A DNA stretch of 49,156 nucleotides from Algicola sp. Its GTDB lineage: Bacteria > Bacteroidota > Bacteroidia > Flavobacteriales > Flavobacteriaceae. The stretch is taken from contig JAAEZN010000001.1 in assembly GCA_018222835.1 (NCBI GenBank), forward strand, positions 40,232 through 89,387, read 5' to 3'. Positions 1 through 7,410 of this stretch are shown one piece after another. The notes beneath the pieces are model-generated. The model saw only the letters and a list, made by a program, of their open reading frames with translations, searched no databases and was not told the origin of the DNA. Each line of letters starts with the position of its first letter. The first letter of the stretch is position 1. The translations under genes were made by a program, and so were the position numbers.

Positions 1-191
1 GGAAAGTAAAGTACAACCGCTTTTTTTACCCATTCGTTGATTTGCCATCCATCTTCTGTGGGTTCTGCACAACGCAGTTCGCCCAAATCAATAAGTTCAA
101 TTACTTCTCTAATGGCCACTTGGGTTTTTTCCTCTTCCAATAAAGATCTATTGTCCCATGCTTGCTCTATCAACGTTCTAAGTCCTGTCAT
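1..191 (-). CDS. dapD: Tetrahydrodipicolinate N-succinyltransferase, N-terminal part (cut by window edge)
   Basis: The first 63 codons are present; the rest lies before base 1. DapD transfers succinyl from succinyl-CoA to tetrahydrodipicolinate in the succinylase branch of lysine and diaminopimelate synthesis, in the cytoplasm. The visible part reads MTGLRTLIEQAWDNR, then a helical stretch and GWQINEWVKKAVVLYFP, which closely resembles the N-terminal helical domain of DapD as I remember it. The left-handed beta-helix catalytic domain is not visible, so the call rests on the N-terminus alone. It is divergent from ruvX, with a -7 box at 209-216. Confidence 0.85.
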   Translation of the reverse strand, partial: MTGLRTLIEQAWDNRSLLEEEKTQVAIREVIELIDLGELRCAEPTEDGWQINEWVKKAVVLYF

Positions 192-208
192 TTTTCTTAA
201 AATTTTGA

Positions 209-216
209 CAAAGATA
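209..216 (-). promoter_or_regulatory. Bacteroidota -7 box for dapD
   Basis: On the minus strand this reads TATCTTTG, matching TAnnTTTG exactly, 17 bases before the dapD ATG. I see no convincing -33 TTG at the usual 17-23 base spacing, so the call rests on the -7 match and its position. Confidence 0.5.
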
Positions 217-270
217 AGTGCCGCGGTACAATTATGGCTGTCATTTTTAAGGCTGTAACATTTTTAAGGT

Positions 271-278
271 TATTTTTG
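271..278 (+). promoter_or_regulatory. Bacteroidota -7 box for ruvX
   Basis: TATTTTTG matches TAnnTTTG and ends 13 bases before the ruvX TTG start. If it is used, the transcript would have a very short leader. No clear -33 TTG is visible. Confidence 0.5.
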
Positions 279-291
279 CCAAAAAATTGTT

Positions 292-702
292 TTGGCTAGA
301 ATTTTGGCTTTGGATTTTGGGAAAGTACGGACAGGAATAGCGGTTACGGATGAACTTCAGTTGATCGCATCTGGATTGACCACCGTTGACACCAAAGACT
401 TATTAAAATTTTTGGAAGACTATGTTCAAAAGGAATCGGTGGAACGCTTTGTTGTGGGTTTGCCAAAGCAAATGGACAATACTGCTTCTGAATCAGAAGT
501 GCTAATCCAAGAATTTTTGAATAAACTAACAGCCAGGTTCCCATCTATTCAGGTAGAACGACAGGATGAGCGATTCACCTCCAAAATGGCAGTGCAATCC
601 ATGTTGGACAGTGGAATGAAAAAGAAGAAGAGAAGGGATAAGGCCCTTGTGGACGAAATAAGTGCCACGCTGATATTACAGGCCTATTTAAACAGATTTT
701 AA
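292..702 (+). CDS. ruvX: RuvX/YqgF Holliday-junction resolvase-like nuclease
   Basis: A 136-residue RNase H-fold protein of the YqgF family. Proposed family roles are Holliday junction resolution and 16S rRNA 5'-end maturation. The N-terminal RILALDFGKVRTGIAVTD carries the conserved acidic Asp8 in the first strand, followed by a SGLTTV segment; FVVGLPKQMDN and VDEISATLIL near the end are also family-typical. The start is TTG at 292, because no ATG precedes the conserved N-terminus and an in-frame stop lies upstream at 265-267. def follows after 3 bases, so the two are probably cotranscribed. Length is normal for the family. Confidence 0.93.
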   Translation: MARILALDFGKVRTGIAVTDELQLIASGLTTVDTKDLLKFLEDYVQKESVERFVVGLPKQMDNTASESEVLIQEFLNKLTARFPSIQVERQDERFTSKMAVQSMLDSGMKKKKRRDKALVDEISATLILQAYLNRF

Positions 703-705
703 TTT

Positions 706-1296
706 ATGATTTTACCAATAGTAGCTTACGGAGACCCCGTTTTAAGAAAAAAAGCAAAGGATATTACATCTGATTACCCAAAACTTGACGAGCTAATGAC
801 CAACATGTGGGAGACCATGTACAATGCCCATGGTGTAGGTTTGGCAGCTCCACAAGTAGGGCTCCCTATTCGCATGTTTATGGTGGATACCACACCTTTT
901 TCCGATGATGAGGATTTGGGCAAAGAAGAACAAGAAAAGCTAAATGGGTTTAAAAAGGTGTTTATCAATGCGAAGATTGAAACGGAGACAGGTAAGGAAT
1001 GGGATTTTAACGAAGGTTGTTTAAGTATTCCCGATATCCGTGAAGATGTAAAACGCAAGCCTGAGATTACCATTACCTATTTGGATGAAGATTTCAAAGA
1101 GCATACAGAAACTTTTGATGGTCTATTGGCCCGTGTTATTCAGCACGAGTATGATCACATTGAAGGCATTTTGTTCACAGATAAGCTTTCGTCTTTAAGA
1201 AAACGACTTTTAAAGAACAGATTGGAGAAGATTTCTAAAGGAAAAGTAAGTGTGGATTACCGGATGAGGTTTCCCAATATCAAAAAAGCACGTTAA
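706..1296 (+). CDS. def: Peptide deformylase
   Basis: A 196-residue metalloenzyme that removes the N-formyl group from nascent proteins at the ribosome. All three signature motifs are present: GVGLAAPQVG at residues 43-52, EGCLS at 103-107 (Cys105 is a metal ligand) and QHEYDH at 146-151 (His147 and His151 are metal ligands, Glu148 is catalytic). An acidic insertion around residues 65-80 lies between motifs 1 and 2, a position where lengths vary in the family. It sits 3 bases after ruvX, a pairing common in Flavobacteriia. Confidence 0.97.
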   Translation: MILPIVAYGDPVLRKKAKDITSDYPKLDELMTNMWETMYNAHGVGLAAPQVGLPIRMFMVDTTPFSDDEDLGKEEQEKLNGFKKVFINAKIETETGKEWDFNEGCLSIPDIREDVKRKPEITITYLDEDFKEHTETFDGLLARVIQHEYDHIEGILFTDKLSSLRKRLLKNRLEKISKGKVSVDYRMRFPNIKKAR

Positions 1297-1322
1297 AAAA
1301 ATCGCTATTTGCGATAAAAACA

Positions 1323-1330
1323 TATTTTTG
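1323..1330 (+). promoter_or_regulatory. Bacteroidota -7 box for the DUF5606 gene
   Basis: TATTTTTG (TAnnTTTG) lies 21 bases before the ATG at 1352. The nearest TTG upstream (1309-1311) is only 11 bases away, too close for a standard -33 element. Confidence 0.5.
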
Positions 1331-1351
1331 CGCCCATAAATTACTATTTGA

Positions 1352-1795
1352 ATGGCATTAGACAAGATTTTATCTATTGGAGGTAAACCAGGACTTTACA
1401 AATTATTGACCCAAACCCGTGGTGGCTTTGTTGGCGAATCCTTGTTGGATGGTAAACGTGTAACCGTTGGATTAAGAAGCAATGTAAGTGTATTGTCCGA
1501 AATAGCCATTTACACCTTGGAAGAGGAACTTCCTTTGAAAGAGGTATTCCAAAAAATCAAGGAGAAAGAAGGAGGCAAAAAAACATCGATCAGTCACAAA
1601 GCCGACAAAATCGAGTTGGAAGAGTATTTCTTCGAAGTTCTTCCAAATTACGATGAAGATCGTGTGTACGCTAGCGACATCAAAAAAATCATACAGTGGT
1701 ACAACATCCTTCTCGATAACAAGATCACTGATTTTGTTGAAGAAGAAAAGGATGCCGAGGAACCAACTGTTGCCGCTTCAAAAGAGGAAGAATAA
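1352..1795 (+). CDS. DUF5606 family protein
   Basis: A 147-residue cytoplasmic protein. The N-terminus, LDKILSIGGKPGLYKLLTQT, and the later IKKIIQWYNILLDN segment are typical of the Bacteroidota DUF5606 family, whose function is unknown to me. The first third looks like a small beta domain (GFVGESLLDGKRVTVG), followed by a helical half. The last ~20 residues are Glu-rich and low complexity. It lies downstream of ruvX-def with its own -7 box. Its stop is 3 bases from the stop of the convergent hexosaminidase gene, leaving no room for a separate terminator. Confidence 0.85.
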   Translation: MALDKILSIGGKPGLYKLLTQTRGGFVGESLLDGKRVTVGLRSNVSVLSEIAIYTLEEELPLKEVFQKIKEKEGGKKTSISHKADKIELEEYFFEVLPNYDEDRVYASDIKKIIQWYNILLDNKITDFVEEEKDAEEPTVAASKEEE

Positions 1796-1798
1796 ACA

Positions 1799-3376
1799 CT
1801 ATTCTTTGTTCCAGTCCACCAACTTTGTTGGATAGTAATTGATCTGCATAGCTTCCAAATAAGGAACTTGTGCAGCTAGACGCTCTTTGTAGTCGTTCCA
1901 ATCAAGATGTTCGCTTGGAGACCATCCCAACTCGGCATATCCAATAAGTCTTGGAAAGGCCAAATATTCCAGTTCGGTACCATTGCTAATGGTTTCGGAC
2001 CATAAAGGAGCTTCAATTCCTAGAATGCTTTGTTTGGGAAGACCATCAACATAGGTTTCAGGATCCCATTTGTACGCAATGTCAACAGGAATATGGCCGG
2101 CCCAATCCAGTCCGTACTCGGAGATAGAATCGTACTTCATGTCCAAATACGTTTTTTTGGCAGGGGACATAATTACCTTGGAGCCGTTTTCGGCAGCCTT
2201 CAAAGCATATTCGGGCTTGTTCCAAAAATGGATAACGGAACCGGAGCTCAGATTCGCTTGGGCTATTTCGTTCCACCCCACCATTCTTTTATTGTGCTTC
2301 CGAACAATTTTTTCCACTTTTTCTATAAAAAGAATATAATCACTTTTTTTGGTAGCATGGCTCTCATCTCCCCCAATATGAAAATAAGGGCCGGGCGTTA
2401 TTGCGGCAATTTCGCCCACAACATCATCCAAAAAACTATAAACGGTATCTTTTTTGGCATCGAAAGAGCTGTAGCCCACTTTCATGTCGGTTCTTACACG
2501 AGGAGTTTCAGCATTCGCGGAATGTAAAAACGGATAGCTCAAAGAGGCTGCATTGGTATGTCCCGGCATATCAATTTCTGGAATAATGGTAATATGTCTG
2601 TCTGCAGCATAGGCTACAATATCCTTATACTGTTCTTGCGTGTAAAAGCCGCCTTCACCACCGCCAACTTCACTAGCTCCTCCTATTTCTGTCAGTTTGG
2701 GCCATGACTTGATTTCGATACGCCATCCTTGATCATCCGATAGGTGCAAATGCAAGGTGTTGAATTTGTAATAAGCTAGGCCATCAATATATTTTTTGAC
2801 CTCTTCCACCGTAAAAAAGTGTCGCGCCACGTCCAACATGGAACCTCGATATTCAAACTTTGGGGCATCGATAATCTTTCCCGAAGGAATTACCCACATA
2901 GGTTGGTCCGTTAAGGTGTCGTTACTTTTTTCAGGAATTAATTGGCGCAGTGTCTGTACGCCCCTAAATGCACCGGCAGCGGTTTTGGCATTCAGTAAAA
3001 TAGAATCTTTTTTAATATAAATTTGATAGGCTTCTGGGTTCTCCAGATCCACACTGTCCGATTGGTTAATGTAGATTAATCGCTCCAGTGTGCCTTCTGT
3101 CGATGAATTTACAGCGACATGTAATCCGGTTTTGGACTTTATCTGTTCAGAAAGGAATTCCCCTACTTTTTCAAACCCGGCATCTTTATTGGATGTGAAA
3201 ATAGCGGTTTTCGCATCTAACCCAAAGGCACTTCCTGTAGAAATGGTTTTAATAGGTTTTGGAATTAAAGGAACACCGGTCAAATCTGTTTTTGGGAAAT
3301 TGATTTCCTTTTTTTCGGTTTGGCAAGCTGCCGTGCAGAGTACAGCTACGAACAGTAAAATTGATCTATAAATCAC
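1799..3376 (-). CDS. Beta-N-acetylhexosaminidase, GH20, lipoprotein
   Basis: A 525-residue exo-acting glycoside hydrolase that removes terminal N-acetylhexosamine from chitooligosaccharides or glycans. The lipobox TAAC places the lipidated Cys at residue 18, so it is probably anchored in the outer membrane or periplasm. A GH20b-like N-terminal domain (about 35-165) precedes the catalytic barrel. HIGGDE at 333-338 contains the family's catalytic Asp337-Glu338 pair, and LHLHLSDDQGWR at 208-219 is conserved. The start is GTG at 3376. It follows an SGNH hydrolase gene by 12 bases, suggesting a two-gene secreted glycan-degrading operon. The exact substrate cannot be read from sequence. Confidence 0.94.
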   Translation of the reverse strand: MIYRSILLFVAVLCTAACQTEKKEINFPKTDLTGVPLIPKPIKTISTGSAFGLDAKTAIFTSNKDAGFEKVGEFLSEQIKSKTGLHVAVNSSTEGTLERLIYINQSDSVDLENPEAYQIYIKKDSILLNAKTAAGAFRGVQTLRQLIPEKSNDTLTDQPMWVIPSGKIIDAPKFEYRGSMLDVARHFFTVEEVKKYIDGLAYYKFNTLHLHLSDDQGWRIEIKSWPKLTEIGGASEVGGGEGGFYTQEQYKDIVAYAADRHITIIPEIDMPGHTNAASLSYPFLHSANAETPRVRTDMKVGYSSFDAKKDTVYSFLDDVVGEIAAITPGPYFHIGGDESHATKKSDYILFIEKVEKIVRKHNKRMVGWNEIAQANLSSGSVIHFWNKPEYALKAAENGSKVIMSPAKKTYLDMKYDSISEYGLDWAGHIPVDIAYKWDPETYVDGLPKQSILGIEAPLWSETISNGTELEYLAFPRLIGYAELGWSPSEHLDWNDYKERLAAQVPYLEAMQINYYPTKLVDWNKE

Positions 3377-3388
3377 GTTTGTAAAGTT

Positions 3389-4033
3389 TTAGTCTATGTG
3401 GTCTTTTATGGCTTCGTACCAAATGTCGTAGCCCTTCTTGTTCATATGTAGGCCATCTTCAATAAAAATGTCCTGTTTTACCTTTTTTTCATCCAACATC
3501 GGATACCAAACATCAACAAAATCAATTCCATTGGTTTTCGATGCCAATTTATCGAGTTTACGATTTAAACGCCGGTATTTTCCCCGAAATTTCCATCTGG
3601 AAATACTCGGCTTTGCGGAAATAAGTACAATCTCCATATTCGGTTTTTCTTGTTGGAGAGTGCTGAGTATGCTTTCTGCCCTTTTTACAATTTTTCGAGG
3701 ACTCTTTCTTTCAAAAATATCGTTATCACCCTCGTAAATAAATACTTTTACAGGATTGTAGCTTAAAATGAGTTCATCCAGATAAAGCTCAAGGTCCGAG
3801 AATTGTGAACCACCAAAACCAGTATTCAGGACCTGATGGTTTGGGAATCGATCCTGTAAATCTTTCCATAAACGGATACTGGAACTTCCTGTAAAAACTA
3901 TGGTGGGCCTGCTGGAATCCCAAAGTTCATTATTCTTTTTTTGGACAGCCTCAACTTCATTCTTGAAAGCATTATCGGTTTGCCCAAGGATCAATAAAGG
4001 TGCCATGAGCAGCACAATAACAAGGTGTTTCAT
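3389..4033 (-). CDS. Secreted SGNH/GDSL-family hydrolase
   Basis: A 214-residue esterase or deacetylase of the GDSL-like family (PF13472 type). A signal peptide covers about residues 1-18. Block I is FTGSSSIRLW, with GSS in place of GDS, a common variant that keeps the nucleophile Ser. Block II NTGFGGSQ supplies the oxyanion-hole Gly, block III is EGDND, and block V DGLHMN supplies the Asp-His pair. Such enzymes remove acyl groups from sugars, which fits its position just upstream of the GH20 hexosaminidase. The substrate is unproven. The 267-base region between this start and mazG holds only weak structure, such as a 6-bp hairpin at 4130-4149. Confidence 0.87.
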   Translation of the reverse strand: MKHLVIVLLMAPLLILGQTDNAFKNEVEAVQKKNNELWDSSRPTIVFTGSSSIRLWKDLQDRFPNHQVLNTGFGGSQFSDLELYLDELILSYNPVKVFIYEGDNDIFERKSPRKIVKRAESILSTLQQEKPNMEIVLISAKPSISRWKFRGKYRRLNRKLDKLASKTNGIDFVDVWYPMLDEKKVKQDIFIEDGLHMNKKGYDIWYEAIKDHID

Positions 4034-4285
4034 TCTTACTAGGTTTTTGTTTTGATGAGGTTGAAGATAATCATATTTTTCCGTAAGGGGGCTTTTGTAA
4101 AAAACTCAAAAATTTTTTCATCACCCATATCTTCAAGTTTTTCTGAAGAAGAGTATGGTGAACAAGGTTACTTTTTTGTAAACAGTTTCTTGATATAATT
4201 TTTAGTTCATAGTTCAAAAATCAATCGAGACAACAAATTTTCCATAAGTAATATGTATTGATGGATTTCAACCGGCAGGTCTTCG

Positions 4286-4293
4286 TATTTTTG
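4286..4293 (+). promoter_or_regulatory. Bacteroidota -7 box for mazG
   Basis: TATTTTTG (TAnnTTTG) lies 16 bases before the preferred mazG ATG at 4310. The nearest TTG upstream (4258-4260) is 25 bases away, slightly long for a -33 element. Confidence 0.5.
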
Positions 4294-4309
4294 GGCAAAA
4301 TTGAAAACA

Positions 4310-5083
4310 ATGAACACAAGATCGGAACAATTGGCCGCCTTTGATCGCTTATTGACCATAATGGACGAACTACGTGAACAATGTCCTTGGGACAAAAAGC
4401 AAACCATGCAAACCCTTCGTCATTTGACCATCGAGGAAACGTATGAATTGGGCGATGCCATACTTGAAAATGATCTTGAAGAAGTCAAAAAAGAACTGGG
4501 CGACATTTTATTGCACATTGTGTTTTATGCCAAAATTGGTTCCGAGACCCAAGATTTTGATATTGCCGACGTGGCCAATGGCATCTGCGAGAAGTTGATT
4601 AACAGGCACCCACATATTTATGGCGATGTAAAGGTGAAAAATGAAGAGGAGGTAAAGCAGAATTGGGAAAACATCAAACTAAAAGAAGGGAAGAAAAGCG
4701 TTCTGGAGGGGGTTCCCAGTGGTCTGCCATCCTTGGTAAAGGCCAACAGAATACAAGATAAGGTCGCTGGTGTCGGTTTTGATTGGGAAAGGCCCGAGCA
4801 GGTTTTCGAAAAGTTAAAGGAAGAATTAGCGGAATTGCAAGAAGAGGTCCATGCCAACAATGCCGATAAAATGGAATCGGAGTTTGGAGATGTATTGTTT
4901 TCCATGGTTAACTATGCCCGATTTTTAAAAATAAATCCCGAGAATGCATTGGAACGGACCAATAAAAAATTTATCAAGCGATTTCAATATTTAGAACAAA
5001 AAGCCAAAGAATCCGGGAAATCCATGGGAGATATGACCTTGGCCGAAATGGATGTGTACTGGGAGGAGGCCAAGCGACTGTAA
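4310..5083 (+). CDS. mazG: Nucleoside triphosphate pyrophosphohydrolase MazG
   Basis: A 257-residue cytoplasmic enzyme that hydrolyses (d)NTPs to monophosphate and pyrophosphate. Two tandem MazG domains are visible. The first has CPWDKKQT, then TIEETYEL and KKELGDILLH (the EExxE and ExxD Mg2+-binding motifs); the second has ELQEEV and SEFGDVLFSMVNYARF. I start at ATG 4310, which gives MNTRSEQLAAFDRLLTIM, the usual beginning; a TTG three codons earlier is less likely. It is divergent from the SGNH hydrolase gene. Confidence 0.95.
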   Translation: MNTRSEQLAAFDRLLTIMDELREQCPWDKKQTMQTLRHLTIEETYELGDAILENDLEEVKKELGDILLHIVFYAKIGSETQDFDIADVANGICEKLINRHPHIYGDVKVKNEEEVKQNWENIKLKEGKKSVLEGVPSGLPSLVKANRIQDKVAGVGFDWERPEQVFEKLKEELAELQEEVHANNADKMESEFGDVLFSMVNYARFLKINPENALERTNKKFIKRFQYLEQKAKESGKSMGDMTLAEMDVYWEEAKRL

Positions 5084-5134
5084 AATTTATTTGTAAGCTA
5101 ACATTGTAAAGGCGAAAAATGTCGCCAATCTGGC

Positions 5135-5142
5135 TATATTTG
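5135..5142 (+). promoter_or_regulatory. Bacteroidota -7 box for the MATE exporter
   Basis: TATATTTG (TAnnTTTG) ends 22 bases before the GTG start at 5165. A small inverted repeat, GGCGA/TCGCC with a 6-base loop (5111-5126), lies just upstream; it could be a weak end signal for mazG or an operator. Confidence 0.45.
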
Positions 5143-5164
5143 CCCTTCTTTTTAACTATCCAAC

Positions 5165-6532
5165 GTGTTTAAAAATTACACCAAAGAGTTTGCCTACAAC
5201 CTAAAGCTATCCTATCCCGTTATTCTGGGAATGTTGGGGCATACTTTTGTTGCCTTTGCGGATAATATTATGGTGGGGCAATTGGGTACTGCCGAGTTGG
5301 CAGCCGTTTCTCTGGGAAATAGCTTTGTGTTTATAGCAATGTCCCTTGGAATTGGTTTTTCTACAGCCATTACGCCTTTGGTGGCCGAAGCAGATGGCGC
5401 AAAAGATCAAGCTGCGGGAAAAAGTGCTTTGAAGCACGGTTTGGTGCTCTGTACTATTTTAGGCTTGTCGCTTTTTGGCCTCATTCAGGTTTCCAAGCCC
5501 TTGATTCATTATATGAAACAGCCTCCCGAAGTAGTAGATCTTGCTTTGCCTTACTTGGATTTGGTGGCTTTTTCGTTGGTGCCTCTGATCATTTTTCAAG
5601 CGTTCAAACAGTTTTCGGAAGGACTCTCCCAGACCAAGTATCCCATGTATGCCACGATTTTGGCGAATGTGGTGAACATAACCCTTAACTATTTGCTCAT
5701 TTTTGGCTCCCTAGGATTCCCGAAATTGGGAATTGTAGGTGCTGCGGTGGGCACTTTGGCATCACGGGTGATCATGGTTGCATTTATTTGGTTTTTGTTG
5801 AAGCGTAAAAAGAAATTTGAATCCTACGTGACCCATTTCAATTTTAAAAAGATTGAGAAAAAGGTAATGAACAAGATTATCAGTTTGGGATTTCCGTCGG
5901 CATTACAAATGTTTTTTGAAGTGGCCATTTTTACCGCGGCCATTTGGTTGAGCGGTGTACTTGGTAAGAATGCCCAAGCCGCAAATCAGATTGCCCTTAA
6001 CTTGAGCAGTATGACGTTTATGGTGGGAATGGGGTTGAGCGTTGCCGCAATGATAAGGGTAGGCAACCAAAAAGGACTGCGTAACCATAAAGAGTTGAAG
6101 CGCATCGCAGAATCCATTTTTTTCTTAACGTTGATTTTGGAGGTGGCCTTCGCTGCTATTTTCCTGCTGGGGAGACATTGGTTTCCGACCATTTATTTGG
6201 ATGTGGACGATATTGCCAACCAAGCCGATAATACCGAAGTGATTATTGTTGCTGCCAAACTGCTATTGGTTGCTGCTTTTTTTCAGATTTCTGATGGACT
6301 TCAAGTTGTAGTATTGGGAGCTCTTCGAGGCTTACAAGATGTGAAGATACCCACGCTCATCACTTTTATTGCGTATTGGTTGATTGGTTTTCCGATCAGT
6401 TATTATTTGGGACTACATACGGATTTTGAAAGCATAGGAATCTGGATAGGATTGTTGTCGGGGCTTACCGCATCGGCGGTAATGTTGTATCTTCGATTTA
6501 ACTTTTTGACGAAGAAATTAATATCACAATAG
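5165..6532 (+). CDS. MATE family multidrug/metabolite exporter
   Basis: A 455-residue integral membrane protein with about 12 predicted hydrophobic helices and the internal twofold organisation of MATE antiporters, which use Na+ or H+ gradients to expel cationic compounds. Family-like features include LSYPVILGMLGHTFVAFADN at the N-terminus (helix 1, VDNIMVG-like region) and a second-half counterpart around SLGFPSALQMFFE. The start is GTG at 5165, after a -7 box; this matches the usual short N-terminus. The substrate cannot be inferred. Confidence 0.93.
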   Translation: MFKNYTKEFAYNLKLSYPVILGMLGHTFVAFADNIMVGQLGTAELAAVSLGNSFVFIAMSLGIGFSTAITPLVAEADGAKDQAAGKSALKHGLVLCTILGLSLFGLIQVSKPLIHYMKQPPEVVDLALPYLDLVAFSLVPLIIFQAFKQFSEGLSQTKYPMYATILANVVNITLNYLLIFGSLGFPKLGIVGAAVGTLASRVIMVAFIWFLLKRKKKFESYVTHFNFKKIEKKVMNKIISLGFPSALQMFFEVAIFTAAIWLSGVLGKNAQAANQIALNLSSMTFMVGMGLSVAAMIRVGNQKGLRNHKELKRIAESIFFLTLILEVAFAAIFLLGRHWFPTIYLDVDDIANQADNTEVIIVAAKLLLVAAFFQISDGLQVVVLGALRGLQDVKIPTLITFIAYWLIGFPISYYLGLHTDFESIGIWIGLLSGLTASAVMLYLRFNFLTKKLISQ

Positions 6533-6535
6533 TTT

Positions 6536-6600
6536 CGTCACCCTGGGACAAGTTCAACTTGACGTAAAAAAAATAGATATTCGATTCCAAGATTGGAATC
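6536..6600. repeat. Intergenic palindrome cluster
   Basis: Between the MATE gene and the small acidic protein gene there are several nested palindromes: CGTCA (6536-6540) with TGACG (6560-6564), CAAGTT/AACTTG around C6555 (6549-6561), and an 18-base perfect palindrome GATTCCAAGATTGGAATC (6583-6600). None is followed by a T-run, so they are not simple terminators. The CGTCACCCTGGGACAAGTT part faintly resembles dispersed intergenic repeats known from many bacteria, but I could not find a second copy here. Confidence 0.4.
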
Positions 6601-6613
6601 AAAATAAGAACAC

Positions 6614-6841
6614 ATGGAACTACCTAAATTTTTATTGGCCGACAATACGGATCATCCCGAGGCCATTTTTATTGTCCATACTGAATATCCACGATTTATC
6701 ATCAACCTGGAAAATGATGAGGTGGAATGGATGGAAGAATTCTCGAAGCAAGATGAAGAAGACCTAATGGAGGAAGCCGAAAATTTGATTGAGGCCGCTA
6801 CCGCTTTTTATGATCGAGAAGTATCCAGATACGATCAATAA
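6614..6841 (+). CDS. Small acidic protein, function unknown
   Basis: A 75-residue, strongly acidic protein with no signal peptide or membrane segment. It begins MELPKFLLADN, has a short beta-rich part (IFIVHTEYPRFIINL), and ends in a Glu/Asp-rich helix. I do not recognise a domain. Its stop overlaps the next gene's start by one base (TAATG), so it is very probably translated in an operon with the PAP2 phosphatase. That coupling and the clean frame support a real gene. Confidence 0.8.
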   Translation: MELPKFLLADNTDHPEAIFIVHTEYPRFIINLENDEVEWMEEFSKQDEEDLMEEAENLIEAATAFYDREVSRYDQ

Positions 6842-7410
6842 TGCTGGAACAGCTGCTACAATATGATAAAGAACTGTTTTTGTTCCTCAACGGTTTGGGA
6901 ACCGAAACTTGGGATGGTTTTTGGATGTTTATGACGACGACCAGAAACTCGGCACCACTTTATCTGCTATTACTTTATTTATCTTATCGAACCTTTGGTT
7001 GGAAAGGAACTGGAATAATTTTGGTTTCCATCGCATTGTTGATTACCTGTACCGATCAATTGTCCAATTTTTTTAAATATGGTGTTGGCCGTTTACGACC
7101 TTGCCACGAACCTGGAGTGAGTAGCGTGATGCGCTTGGTGAAAAGTTATTGTGGCGGACAATTCGGGTATTTTTCTGCCCATGCGGCAAACTCGTTTGGT
7201 CCGGCCATTTTCTTTACGATGATGTTCAGGAACAAAGTGAAATACATTGCGTGGGTATTGCTGGTTTGGGCCGGCATTGTGGCCTATAGCCGAATTTACA
7301 TTGGAGTGCACTATCCCTTGGATGTGCTTACAGGAGCCTTGATAGGTTCGCTTTTCGGTTGGTTATGGGCCAAGTTGGCTATATTTGCTTTCCAAAAAAC
7401 AGGGGTATGA
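6841..7410 (+). CDS. PAP2-family membrane phosphatase
   Basis: A 189-residue membrane protein with about five or six hydrophobic helices and the complete phosphatidate phosphatase 2 signature: Lys79-x6-Arg86-Pro87 (KYGVGRLRP), the second motif as FSAH with His114, and Ser150-Arg151-x5-His157-x3-Asp161. Members dephosphorylate undecaprenyl pyrophosphate, phosphatidate or lipid A at the outer face of the inner membrane. It is translationally linked to the ArnT-like glycosyltransferase (ATGA overlap) downstream, so recycling a polyprenyl carrier is a reasonable guess but not proven. Confidence 0.92.
   Translation: MLEQLLQYDKELFLFLNGLGTETWDGFWMFMTTTRNSAPLYLLLLYLSYRTFGWKGTGIILVSIALLITCTDQLSNFFKYGVGRLRPCHEPGVSSVMRLVKSYCGGQFGYFSAHAANSFGPAIFFTMMFRNKVKYIAWVLLVWAGIVAYSRIYIGVHYPLDVLTGALIGSLFGWLWAKLAIFAFQKTGV

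Noticed and set aside
2030..2527. Rightward 165-codon frame across the GH20 gene
   Set aside because: It is antisense to conserved GH20 codons, including the HIGGDE region, and shows no domain; it is a shadow frame.
3389..4033. Loss of activity in the SGNH hydrolase because GDS is replaced by GSS
   Set aside because: Nucleophile, oxyanion-hole and Asp-His motifs are all present and the GSS form is common in this subfamily.
4207..4407. Leftward 66-codon frame across the mazG start
   Set aside because: It is antisense to the conserved mazG N-terminus, with no domain or promoter.
6583..6600. 18-base palindrome as a rho-independent terminator
   Set aside because: It has no T-run on either strand next to the stem and only a 2-base apex; kept as a palindrome only.
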